Below are positions 33,101-47,000 of a DNA stretch of 64,000 nt, in pieces. The stretch is from the NCBI GenBank assembly GCA_026119855.1, contig JAOWBW010000025.1, positions 2,480,001 to 2,544,000 on the forward strand, in the 5' to 3' direction. The notes under the pieces were generated by a model, which saw nothing but the letters and a program-made list of their open reading frames with translations, had not been told where the DNA came from and ran no database searches. A program made the position numbers and the translations under genes. This DNA comes from Campanula takesimana. Taxonomy: Eukaryota > Streptophyta > Magnoliopsida > Asterales > Campanulaceae. Positions within the stretch are counted from its first letter, which is position 1, and the number at the start of each line of letters is the position of its first letter.

Positions 33101-36100
33101 AAAGTCTTTACCTGCTTTTCTTCTTTTATTCTTTAACCTTCAATCTGGTATCAGAGCTCCTTTATCTTAAGGGGCCTGTGAAATGGAAGCAGAAAGTAGT
33201 TCGCAACTAGCTCCCCCAACCTTTGATGGGGAAAATTATCAGATGTGGGCAGTAAGAATGGAGGCTTATTTGGAGGCGCTGGATCTTTGGGAAGCTGTGG
33301 AAGAGGATTACGAAGTTCTTCCTCTGCCAACCAATCCTACCATGGCTCAAATCAAACTTCACGAAGATAAGAGGGTCAGAAAGTCCAAAGCAAAAGCTTG
33401 TCTGTATGCTGCTGTTTCAGAAGCTATATTCACAAGAATTATGTCCCTCAAAACAGCCAAAGAAGTGTGGGACTATTTGAAGGAAGAATATACAGGTGAT
33501 GAAAAGATAAGAGGGATGCAGGTGTTGAATTTATTAAGGGATTTTGAGTTGCAAAGAATGAAGGAGTCTGAGACAATCAAAGAGTACTCAGACAGGTTGT
33601 TGGGCATAGCGAACAAGGTGAGGTTACTTGGTACTGAACTTTCTGATTCTAGAATTGTTCAAAAAATCCTTGTAACAGTTCCTGAAAGATACGAGGCTTC
33701 TTTAACCACGTTGGAGAATACAAAGGATATGTCTAAGATTCCTTTGACATTGTTATTAAGTGCCTTACAAGCTCAGGAGCAGCGAAGGCTAATGAGGGAA
33801 GATCGTTCCGTTGAAGGAGCCCTGGCAGCAAAACATCACCAAGCAGAAAGAAATAAGAAGCAGGAGTTGAGTGGTGAATTCCCAACAGACAACTACGCTC
33901 AAAGGAAGGGATCGAAAAAAAGTTATCCACCTTGTAAGCATTGTGGGAAATTAGGTCATCCACCATTCAAATGCTGGAGGAGACCAGACGTGAAGTGTAG
34001 TAGTTGCAATCAAATGGGACATGAAGATGTTATTTGCAAAAACAAAAAGGTCACCACACGAGAAGCAGAGGCAAAAATGGCTGATGAAGATGAAGAAGAC
34101 GAGTTGTTTGTGGCAACCTGTTTTTCAACTCAGAGTTCTTCAGAATGTTGGTTGATCGATAGTGGTTGTACGAACCACATGACTTTTGACAAAACACTTT
34201 TCAAGGATTTGCAACTCTATGAAGTCACAAAGGTGAAAATCGGGAACGGTGATTATATTGCTGCAAAAGGGAGAGGGACTGTTGCACTTACAACAAGATC
34301 AGGTACAAAATTAATTTCAGATGTTTTGTTTGTACCTGATATTTCTCAAAACTTGTTAAGTGTGGGACAACTGATAGAAAAAGGATTCAGAGTGTCATTT
34401 GAGGATAAGCATTGTCTAATTTTTGACATCAATTGTGAAGAAATGTTAAGGATCAAAATGAGAAGTAAAAGTTTCTCATTTGAACCAACAAATGAAGAGC
34501 AGATAGCATACTACAATGAGGCCACTGCCACAAAGATATGGCACAAGAGGCTTGGCCATTGTCATCTTCAAAGAATGCTGAAAATGAAGAGGGAGGAAAT
34601 GGCGAGAGGTTTACCGGAACTTGTTGATAGTTTACCAAATTGTAATGCTTGTCAGTTTGGTAAACAACACAGGATGTCATTTCCCAAGTCAACTTGGAGA
34701 GCCACTCAAAAGTTGCAGCTAATTCATACTGATGTTGGAGGTCCTCAAAGAACACCATCTTTACAAGGTAGCTTATATTACATTCTGTTTATTGATGATT
34801 TTACAAGAATGTGTTGGATTTTTTTCATGAAATTCAAGTCAGAGGTGGCTGGAGTCTTTTGGAAGTTCAAGAAAATGGTGGAAAATCAGAGTGGAAGTAA
34901 AATTCAGGTTCTCAGGTCTGACAACGGAAAGGAGTACACTTCAAATAAATTTAATTTGTTTTGTGAAGAAGCTGGCATTGAACATCAGCTCACAGCTCCT
35001 TATACTCCTGAACAAAACGGAGTTAGTGAAAGAAGAAATAGATCGTTGATGGAGATGGTTAGATGTATGTTGCATGAAAAAGAGCTGCCAAAAGAGTTCT
35101 GGGCAGAAGCAGCCAATACATCAATATTTCTGCAAAACCGTCTTCCCACCAAGGCTATAAAAAATAAAACTCCGTTTGAGGTCTGGTATGGATATAAACC
35201 TTCACTAAACTTCCTTAAAGTGTTTGGTTGTATATGTTTCACTTATGTTCCTCAGGTAAAACGTGACAAGCTTGATAAGAAGGCAATTCCAGGAATCTTT
35301 GTGGGTTATAGTTCAGTTTCAAAGGCCTACAAGGTGTATCATCCACAAGCAAGAATTGTTTCTATTACTCGAGATTTTCACTTCAATGAATATGAGCAAT
35401 AGGATTGGAAGAATTTGCAAAAAACTAGTCCGCGCGCACCAAATTCAGAAGTTAATCCTCCTGATGATCAACAGTGGCATGATGATCAACAATGGCAGGA
35501 TGAGCTTGTAGATGACCCTCCAATTAGAGGTACGTGCTTTCTGAAATTTATCAAAGGTGTAATGTTGCAGTATGTTAACCAACCGGTCATGAAGAAGCAC
35601 TCAAAGATCCAAAATGGAAGAAAGCAATGGAGGAGGAGTTGATGATGATTAAGAAAAATGAAACTTGGGAGTTGGTCAACAGGCCGGAAAATAGAAAAGT
35701 CATTGGCGTGAAATGGGTCTACAGAACAAAGCTTAATGCAGATAGCTCCATCAAAAAATACAAGGCCAGACTTGTAGTTAAAGGGTATGCTCAAATTTAT
35801 GGTGTTGATTATTCTGACACGTTTGCACCTGTAGCGAGGTTAGACACCATCAGGTTGTTACTAGCAATGGCTGCACAAAATAGTTGGGTAGTGTTTCATT
35901 TGGATGTCAAATCCGCATTTTTAAATGGTGTACTACAAGAAGAAATCTATGTTGAGAAGCCAGGAGGATTCGTGAAATGAGGTGAAGAAGATAAAGTCTA
36001 CTTGCTCAAAAAGGCTCTATATGGCTTAAAACAAGCGCCGCGAGCCTAGTACAGCAAGATAGATGAACATTTGCTGGAACTTCGCTTTGTAAAGAGTTTT

Positions 36101-39100
36101 TCAGAATCAACTCTTTATGTAAAACAGAAGGGAAATGATTCTCTCATGGTGTACCTTTATGTTGATGATCTTTTGGTGACAGGAAATAATACGAGGTTGG
36201 TCGAAGAGTTTAAAAAGGAGATGATGCAGATTTTTGAAATGACTGATCTTGGTCTTATGACATTTTTTTTGGGAATGGAGATTCAACAAAGTAGAAATGA
36301 GGTGTTCATCTGTCAAAAGAAGTATGTAGTGGAGATATTAAAGAAATTTAAGATGGAAGGGTGCAAAGCAATCAACACGCCAATGAATCAAAAAGAGAGG
36401 ATGATCAAGGAAGATGGTTCAGATAGAGTTGATGAAGTGTATTACAGAAGCTTGATTGGATGTCTGATGTACCTTACCTCTACAAGGCCCGATATTTTAT
36501 TTCCTGTAAGTTTATTATCTCGCTTTATGCATTGTGCTACTGAAACACATTTAAGAGCAGCAAAAAGAGTTCTAAGGTATATAGAAGGTACTGTTGACTA
36601 TGGTGTAAAGTTTGAAAAATGCCAAAATTTCAAGCTGAGTGGGCTCTCAGATAGCGATTGGGCTGGATCTGATGATATGAAGAGTACTTCAGGGTATTGT
36701 TTCAGCATAGGTTATGGAGTCTTCTCATGGAGTTCAAAAAAGCAAGAGATTGTGGCACAATCTACAGCTGAGGCAGAATTCATAGCTGCAACAGCAGCTG
36801 TGAATCAGGCATTATGGTTGAGGAAAATTTTCGGTGATTTACACACAGAACAGAAGGATGGCACAAAGATTTTTGTCGATAATCAGGCAGCAATTGCAAT
36901 CTCTAACAATCCAGTGTTTCACGGGAAAACTAAGCATTTCAATATCAAGCTTTATATTTCTTGAGGGAGGTGCAACAGAATGGAGAAGTACTTTTAGTCT
37001 ACTGCAAATCAGAAGATCAATTGGCGGATTTATTTACAAAGCCGCTTCCAGGCAACAAGTTCGAGTCTTTAAGGAAAAGAATTGAAGTTTGCAGCTCTTA
37101 AAGCCAGGAGGTATTAGTTATTTGCTTTAAAGATCTGCACGTTTGGTATTTTTTTATTATTTACTCAGTCAATAAGTGGTTGCTATTCTTTAGGAGTAAG
37201 TTGCTGTTCTTTAGGAGTAAGCTAGTAATGGTTTAGTGGGTTGTTATCTACTTTGTTTTTGAAGTACTATAAATGTAGAGGATTCTGCTGAATAAAAATT
37301 TATCCCTTTGCAGAATATCTTCCTCTACTTATCTATTTATTTCAGTTCAAAGTCTTTACCTGCTTTTCTTCTTTTATTCTTTAACCTTCACAGGGAAATA
37401 TATATATTTATTAACTTACCAACTCATCAAAAAGATTATGTTGTTATGTAGGGACAAAAAGTATATCAAGCTTAAGACATCTCTCGTGTAACCCAATTAC
37501 ACATCCACATGTGGAGATATAACAAACAAGCCCACCCACCCACCCGTGGATCACAAACCACACAGATACTCATGTGCAAATCATAAAAGCTCAAGTTGTT
37601 AGGTAGGGGCTCAACAATGATATCAAATTCATAATCCCCCTAGGGTTTGGATTTGTTGTGTAGAAGTCGGTGATGATTTAGATGTGAAGCTGAGGTGACA
37701 AGATAAAATCTAGAGGTGACAAGCAGTTGGGTTAATGAATTAATGAGCGTAAGACATGACTTTGTCAAGGATTCTGTATGAGTTCAGGAATACAGATATG
37801 GAGTAAAGGTGATGGCATTATTTTTGTTCTCTATCCGTTATTTCCCTTTCTTTTTTCTTTGTAAATTTGGATTTATTAGTATTCATGACTTTAGTAATCT
37901 ATTACTCAATCTGTCCCTAAATGAATGTCCATTTTTTGAAAATCTTTGTCCCAAAATGAGTGTCTTTTTTGAACATAACTTTGTCTCTAAATGTTTTTTT
38001 TCTAATTTTTTTTCACCGGTCTCTTTATACTTGCAAAACTAAATGTTTGCAAAGAGGATTACAAGATTATACTCCCTCCGTCCCACTAGAAGTGAGACTT
38101 CTTTCCTTTTTGGGCCGTCCCACTTAAAGTGAGACTACCCAAAATGGAAATGTTTTAATATACTTATATTCATCATTCCCCACTATTTAACCCCACTCAT
38201 TCTCTCTCTTCATTTTCCACCACTCATTTTATTCAACCAACACCACTATTTACCCCACTCATTCTCTCTCTTCATTTTCTACCACATATATATCACTTTA
38301 TCTTAAATATCGTGCCCACTCCTCTAGTCTCACTCTCAATGGGACGGAGGGAGTATATGAATATTTGCCACCAAATTGTACAAAAAGTTGAGATTTTCAG
38401 ATGTCCCTTAAAATGAAATTTGGACACTCATTTAGGGACAAAGGTAGTAAAAAAATCTAGTACAATAAGAAACTAGAAACACACTTTTTTTTTCTCTCTA
38501 TATACTGAAATAGAAGGCAGATATCTTCAAGAGCATGAGAAGATCTTTTCTTTTTTCAGGAGTACTGAAACTAATGGCGCTTTTTGGATACTTTTAGAAG
38601 ACAGATATCTTGAAGAGTATGGGAAGCTCTTTTCCTTTTTCAGAAGTACTGAAATGCGAAAATTGCTTAAACATGCTACGTACTATGGCGTTATTTGCAA
38701 AATAGGAAACATACTAATTGTCGTATAATGAAAGGTCACTTTTGGATACTTTTAGGTACATTATTCTCATGTGACCTAATTTGTAGAAAGAATTCTAACA
38801 TTAAGGAGCTTAGTAGTACGACAGAAATGCTCTCCTTAGCAAAATGTGAAAGGGAGGTTATGCCCAAAAGCTTAACAGACAGGGTTAAAAGTTTTTTTGC
38901 CTTTAAGAACATTAAGGCTAATCCCTTTAATTTGTGATATCTTCTTCCTTTATTACTTGTGTATTACTCTTAATTTTGCTTGGCGAGGGGGACGGGGATT
39001 CATGCCCCAACATAATTTATTCTTTTCATTATAGGAACCAATCATCCGTACCAAATATAAAATAGAGTGAGAGAGAGATTTTCAGTAGGTTCAAATACCT

Positions 39101-41018
39101 AAGGTTGGCTGAAACAGACATATAGACACCATATGCAGCAGCAGTTGATAACATAGGCAAGTCTTCGGCTTCACCAGCAAAAGATTTATCGATGACCTTT
39201 CTTGCATTAATCAAGGTATTTGTCACACCTGTACCAACCTGAAGAAAAAAATCCATCAGCATAGTCATACGTTGATATCAAATGTTTAGCAGAAATACGA
39301 AGAACCTCTACACAATCATCTCCGACCACCATAACATAACAAATAGATCTGATTAGACATGTAAGTGTTGCTGTGCACCTAGGTGGAACACTACAGCAAA
39401 GTGAGCATATTCAGACAACATACAGATTTAGCAAACAGATTCCAGATTCAGGCTTATTGTCTGAATGTATCCCCCCCCCCCAAGTCAAATGTCTTATCTA
39501 GTCTTTTCCTGTTCTCTCTTTATCCTTATAAAGTCTTTTCGTAATTTTTTCCACTTATTTGTAAGTGTTGGGTTGTGGAGTCAAAACCGCGGAGAGAAGG
39601 ACTGAAACCAAGCGAGGGAGGAGAGGCTGTTTGATGCGCATGAAGAAAAAGAATTTGGTCGCGCGCCTGGGGCCGGGATTTCTTTATGTTGTGCGAAGCT
39701 TATGAGGTCTTCCGTTTCAGCTCAGTAATTGGTTAAGGGTTTCCATGGTTTTGTATTGTACCCGTATTTAAGCCAATTCATGTCCATATCACTGAGTGCT
39801 TGAGGGAAATGCTAGAATACTAGAGAGAGTGAGAGCCACAAAAGAGAGTCAAGAGAGGTCGGGGGAGGGGGGGGGGCTAGGAGAGCCATAAGGGCACTCC
39901 GCCACCCAGTGTTCTAAAAATCGCTAGGCGGCGGAGCAGCGCCCAGGCGGCGCCGAGAAATTAGCGCATTTTTAATTAAAAAAATTATAAATATATACTC
40001 CCTCCGTCCCATCCGAAATAGGATTCTTGGTCCCGACACGGGGATTAAGGAATAATAATCTTTTATTATAAAAAGTTGTTTGAAAAGTAGCTGTTGTGAG
40101 TATGAAGGAGAGAGAAAGTGGGTGGAGAATAATAAATGAAAAGTTGTTGTGAGTATGACAAGTGGGTCCTAGTAATAAAAGCTTTCCATTTTGGGATGTC
40201 CTATTTCGAGTGGGACACCCAAAATGGCAAAATGTCCTATTTCGGATGGGACGGAGGGAGTATGTAGTTATTCAAACAATAATGCCACTTATTTTTGTTA
40301 TTTGTCAAAAAATAATAATATATTTTAATTTTCACAAAAAAAGAATTATTATTAAAAGTATTCTATGATTTTTAATTTATATTTTTGTAAAGATATAATT
40401 GTTTCTAAATAAAATAATAATATCTAACTAACGGAGCAGCGACTAGCGCCTAGATTTTTAATTTATATTTTAATATGTGAAAAGTTAGTTTTTTTTTTTT
40501 TTTTTTTGCTTATATTTGTGGTTGGACAGGAGTATTATATTGATAAAATATTAACAAATCTTTTTTCACTGAATCGCATTTTTTTTCACTGAATCCGCCT
40601 AGGCCCGCCTAAATCCGCTTAGCCGCCAAGCCCACCTAGCTCCGACTAGATCCGCCTAGCGCCTAATTTGGCCGATTTGACGAAAGTCGCGGCGGACCTC
40701 CCCTGACTAGCGCGCCTAGGCGCCCGTCTTTTAGAACACGGCCGCCACCCCATGCCATGACCGTGATGTGTGTGTTCTTCTAGAGAGGATATATATATAC
40801 ATACATATATATATATATATATATATGTATAGGTAGGTGCTCAAATGAGAACCTAAAAATCGTGAGAACCGTGAGAACTTGGATACATTAGGTAAAAAAC
40901 TAATGTATCCAATGGTTCACTTGGATACATCATTGGATACATTACTTGACTTGGATACATCATTTGATACATTAAGTTCTCACAGTTCTCATGATATTTA
41001 GGTTCTCACAGGAGCACG

Positions 41019-41060
<42 letters not shown>

Positions 41061-44000
41061 AGACATTGTTTTACATAGAGAGTGATCACGCTTGTATCCG
41101 TGTGTTCGCATGTACAAAGTTGTAAATACTCATATATTGATCATAGTGAATATATTGGCTTGGTAACGCCCCCAGATGTAGTCATGTTTTTGGGTTACCA
41201 AATTATTGTGTTATTTCTTTCATATTATCTGCAAGTTATAGTAAGGACTAGGTGGGTGTGTGACCCTCCCCCCTCTCCAAATCCCTAACAATAAGTTCAT
41301 GTACTCAGCCCCATTTACAGCCTACATAAGGGGAATCAAGTTTTCAGCAGATAAAATAAGTTGTCTTTTCCTCCCAAAATAGCAGACTATTTGTTGTTTT
41401 TGTGTTGTTCTTCGTCCAATTGGACGAAATCAATCACAAGTCCGTATGTCAATGAACTTAATTTCTTCCCATTTACGTCCTACATCAGTTGGTACCAGAG
41501 AAAAGGTTTTTGCATTATCTCTATAATTTGCACAATATTTGCAGATTTCTAATCAGAAGACAACACAACTGCAAGTGCATAAATGATAAAGATATTTCAA
41601 ACAAAGTGAATATTTAGTAGTTCCTTCATCAGAAACCAAGAATGAAGGGACGAGAGAAAGTTCCCCAGAAACATGTAATATCGAGAACATAACAGATAGT
41701 TCAATATTAATGTAGTCACAAAAAAAAAAAAAGTTTTATCATGGTGACAAGTGTTGACTTACAAGAGATGCACCGCTACCAACCACAAATAGCTTGGCAC
41801 CGTTACGCTGCAGAACAAGACAGAAAACCTTCAGTTTCAGAAATTCATTGCAAGTAATTTTCTAAATTTGTTATAGTAGCCAACTTACCACTAAAGCACC
41901 GATTCTTTGTAAAAATGAATAGGAAGTACCACTGAAAGCAACCTGCAGATAGAAACAAATAGTCTCATTTAATTAAAAAATAAACTTTTTGTGTTGCTAC
42001 CTCTGCAAAAGATTCCATAAAATTACCTGAAACGCGTTATCAGGACAATTATAGAAGAAACTGGCAACACGTCCCGTGCTGACTGCTAGAGGTGCTCTAA
42101 GGGATACGGTAGGGGCAGGAAGCCAGACAAGCATGAAATCTGCAACTAGGGCCATTACCTAAAATGTTGAATATTTTTAGAACTTTACAGTTTATATACC
42201 GAATAGAAAGTATGAAAAGCATTTCCCTACTTACTAACTCTTCTAATAAATATTTTAAGTACTTAGAGAAAACAATTTAACTATATCAGAAAAGGATGAA
42301 TCCACATCTGATGGCCTTGTGCATCCCCCCACTACCTAAACAAGCGTGTTAAATTGAGGGTATAGTATGCACAACAACGAAGAAGAAGCCTCGATTCTGA
42401 ATATAGGAGATCAGATTATATCAGATAATGACGGGAACAACAAAAACCCTAATCTGACAGGACCGGAACATTTTTTCAATTGATATATAACAAATTAACC
42501 AAAATAATATGAGTCCATAAGAATAATCCTAATGGTGGTAGTGATATGACTTATGCAACCTAGCATCTAAGAACCTCCCCCCCCCCCTAACAAAAAATCT
42601 ATATATATTAAAAGTCGACGCGGAGGTATACGGATTCGCCATGTGGACGGTTTAGGCTAAAGAATGCTTTTGGTGAAGCCATATCATCACCATTCTTATT
42701 GATAAGTGACTCTTGATATTCTTATTATTAGCTAATAGTATTAGTTAATAATAATAGTTATTATATAAGTTAACTATTACTATTAATAGTATTAGTAAAC
42801 TATAATAGTTATTGTATAAGTTAACTATTACTATTAATAGTATTAGTAAACTATAATAGTTATTGTATAAGTTAACTATTACTATGAATAGTATTAGTTA
42901 ACTATAACAGTTACCATATAAGTTAACTATTACTATGAATAGTATTAGTTAACTATAACAGTTACCATATAAATTAACTATTACTATGAATAATATTAGT
43001 TAACTATAATAGTTATATAAGTAACTTATTACTATTAATAGTATTAGTAAACTATAATAGTTATTGTATAAGTTAACTATTACTATTAATAGTATTAGTT
43101 AACTATAATAGTTAATATTTAAGTTAACTATTACTATTAATAGTACTAGTTAACCATAATAGTTACTATATAGGTTAACTTTTACTATTGACAATAATAG
43201 TTAATTACAATAGTTACTATATATATTAACTTTTACAATTAACAGTATTAGTTAATTATAATAGTTATTATATAAGTTAATAATAATTTTTTTAAATAAA
43301 TTAACTATTACTATTAATAATATTAGTAAATCATAATAGTTACTCTCTTCACTCCAAATTGAATGTCCTGTCTATACTAAAATGAATGATTTTTTGAAAT
43401 CTTACATTCAAATAATTTTGTACCTAAGATTTTTTTCATATATCATTATATGCATTCATTTTACTAAAATATGAAGAGTCTCAAAAAAAAAATATATTAA
43501 AAATAATTATGATAAAGTGACTTTAACTTCTCCGGTATAAGAAATGAAAAGTCATAATTTAAAATGTAAAGTCACAAAAAATAAATTTTTGATTTGTTAC
43601 TTAAAACAAATGAAAAGTCTTCAAACAATTTATTTTGTTTAACTAATAAATTAAAAAGTTTATGTTGATGCAACTCTAATCCTGCAAACAAAGGACAAGT
43701 CACAAAAAACATTAATCTTGATTTTAAAATCCAAAGTTAGAAAATAATTTACTCTTTAATTTATCCCCCCGAAATAAAAAGAAAATTACATTGTAATTGA
43801 TTATTTACATGTCTTCTTTTTTAGTTGTATTTTTGAGATACTTAAAAATTATTTTTCTTTAATCATAATAAAATATACTCCATTTGACTAACTAAATAAA
43901 CTTCAAATTGTAAACAAATTTCCGTGCGTAGCACGGGGTTTTTCCTAGTAAATAAATAAATAAATAACAAATCATTATAGTTGTTACAGGTATATTATCT

Positions 44001-47000
44001 ACTCATTCCTGAAATCAAGGAAGATCACGAGCGCCTACTGGCCTATGGCATAAATACAAATTATCCTAACCCAGTTCTTCTCCATATCCGTTGCTCTTCA
44101 TATTCCATCCCCGTTCATGCTCCCCAACGTTTAAGAGAACTCCTCAATAAGGAAGGACTATACAGTGATCTGCAGGTGAATGATTTGCCCAAGACATCCC
44201 AAATGATAACTAAAAATCTCAGGCGTGAGCTTCAATATTCCAGCCGTGCATGTAAAAAGGGAACTATTTATGGGGATCCTCTTCCAGTAATGTTTAACTC
44301 TTTCTCACAATGAAGGCAAGTGTGAAAACTCATGCACCTTGAAAATGAGAGGTTTCATATGGACCCTGGTTATTGATAAACTCAATACTAACAATTTATA
44401 ACAAAGGCGAAGGCTTAATAAGATAATTATCCCAGACTGGAATGTGATATAGAAGACTGAGGCACTCTTACAGTCATTTGTTTCCTTAGTGCAGGGGGCA
44501 GTGGCGGACACAAAGCCACCAGAGTGGGTGGCAGTGGCCCCACTATTGTCACATTTTTATCTTTAATTTTTTTCTTCCCTTTGGTGCTAAGTGTACGAAA
44601 AAAAATTCCCTCTAGTTTCAAGTGTACCCACTTACTTTTAGTCCTGGGTTCGCTACTGGCAGGGGGTCTAAGTATGTGGAATCAACTATTTAGGGTGGCT
44701 GGCAAAGCCTGGGTAAGTCACAGTTCTACATCCTTCTTTTCTTCAGATGCATGTTCAATGCTTTGGTAAAGATGGGGTACAAGGAAAATATTTAATTTTG
44801 TGGCGTTTGAGGTTGGAGCATGATTCCAAAATTTTCAACGATCGGTCATTATCACCGAATCAGAGTGACATTTTTGGCTCATTTAGGGGTGTTCTCTGAT
44901 GGGGTTCCATTTTCGATGCTCAGCTCGACTGCAATGTGCTTCTCTTTTAGTTATTTTTCCTGATTTTTTTTTTCTGATTCCATTTGCTTTAACAACTCCT
45001 CGCCTGTTCCTTAGTAATTCCCCTCTCCTTATCTGATTTTTTTTCCTGATAAAAAAAAATCATGCACCTTGAGAAATTGTGGTGAAGAGGCATCCATTTC
45101 CTTAAATTTGAGCAAGTGAACTGGCTGAAAAGTACCTGTTATGTAGAATGAATATGGTTTTCAAAGGCTCAGGGGTTGGTTGATATAAGGAGACAGGAAC
45201 ATATTTAGAAGACTAGTTTGCAGAATTTCAGGGCAAAAGATTTGGGTGTGTGCGTCTATGGCACAGCTGGGTAAATGAAAATTGGGTTATCCTTCGAGAT
45301 TATCTTTCTCTTCTCTAACAAATCGTGAGTCATTGTGAAAAAATATTGATGGCTGCACTCCTTTTTAGAAGAATGACACAGATCATATACCTGTTTATAT
45401 GGCAGTTACACTCAAATAGATCAACTTCCATGATTAAGGCTTACGCTAAACTTCATAGGCAATAGACTTTCAGTAAGTTGCTTGTGCTAAATATTGGGGC
45501 ACAGCACCTAAGGTTGGGGCTGGGGCCGTCGTTATAGGGTTAACAAAAGGTCCACAATTCTAGACTAAAAACTCAATACAACCTTCCCTTATTCAGGATG
45601 TGCTGTTTGTCTACCATCCAAATCTTATTGGGATTCTAAATCAGGAAAGAGACATCTGTGCACTTTTACCATTGTACAAACAAGTGCATAATCCTTAGAA
45701 GCATTGACAAGTTAAATGTGACATTTGTTATGGAACGGAGGGAGTATATCTTAAATCTAAAAAGTAAGACGCAAATATAACAAGCTGCATAGACGTATAG
45801 AGTTACATGAGAAGCCATACCACATCAGCACAGACAAAATCGAGCTCCTTGCTGAAATTCTCTTTTCGTTTTTCCAACTCAGCAGCGGACTACAAGGAGA
45901 CCAGATAGAAGAAATTAAAGTACATGAAGGAAGCTTATGTGCACCAGATATTTACAGTAATAGTAAGAAATACTGACTTCCTAAAATGCCCCTATTATGG
46001 GTGTATTTGACATGGAGCTTCCCAAGCACACATTCTTATGGTATTAAAGTCATAACCACTACAAAAAGATCCTTAAGCAGGAAATGTACCTCTTTCAAAT
46101 GGGATAAATAAAAAAGAATGTGGGTCTTTTTAACTGGAATGGCCGAAGAATAACTTAAAAATAACTTAACATACCTCTGGTTTGAGAAATTCTTTCGTCA
46201 AAATATGTACTTAACATAAATGCATAAGTTGAAGAATAGTCCTCAAAGAAGGTGAATGAGTTACAAAAAAGAATATCGAAGGCTCTAGACCTTTAAGCTT
46301 CAATCGACTGTCAGAATGATTATTTTGTCACCACAATAAGACGCAATAGAAAATTCAACACAGTAACTTTTTGTGGTCATTTAACTTTTAAATCGATAGT
46401 ACAACCTACATGAAAAAGGAGATTAAAAAAAACGAAGGAAAATGTAAGAATAAGAAGACCCCAAATCCAGAAATGTAAGTGTTAATGAAGGAAAAGGGTC
46501 CTAATTATCAGAGGTAGATTACATCTGTGAGGGACTTTTCAGCACATTACATAATGTCTGGGCCCTTGATGTATCTTAGCACAATTTGCAATCAGCTTTT
46601 TGCTTTCCGCATTTGGCAATTGGCACATAGGAGTAAACTACTCCCTGTCCACCTTTCCTTTTTAGTCCGTCCCAGAGTATATGTCCACTTCAAAAAATGG
46701 CAAAGAATCTTTATTATTCCTCTCACTCATTCTCTCTCCTACTTTACTTTTATACTCACAACATCAATCATCTTACTATTCCCTCCCACTCATTCTCTCT
46801 CCTAGTTTACTTTTATACTCACAATACTTACATCACTTCCACAATTTCTTAATCTCCGTGTAAATGGGAGGGTGTACATATACTCTGGGACGGAGGGAGT
46901 AGTATAAAGGATCCGGGGCATGTGAAGTCCGACTGCATAGCAATCAAAATTCTATAGTAGACGAGTTACATTTATTTTATAGTTTGTGTTTTATGTTTTA

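Larger units (their letters stand above)
32864..37390 (+). mobile_element. Copia LTR retrotransposon E in RER intron 6
   Basis: Direct repeats of 279 bp (32864-33142, 37112-37390) are flanked by CAGGG (32859-32863, 37391-37395). A primer-binding site TGGTATCAGAGCTCC starts at 33146, and a purine-rich AAAGCCAGGAGG precedes the 3' LTR. It has a single gag-pol frame of Tnt1-like layout with a few lesions. It is inserted antisense to the RER gene. Confidence 0.95.

Noticed and set aside
42720..43345. Possible CRISPR-like regular repeat
   Set aside because: 51 bp AT-only tandem units without unique spacers; a minisatellite in a Helitron of a plant nuclear genome.
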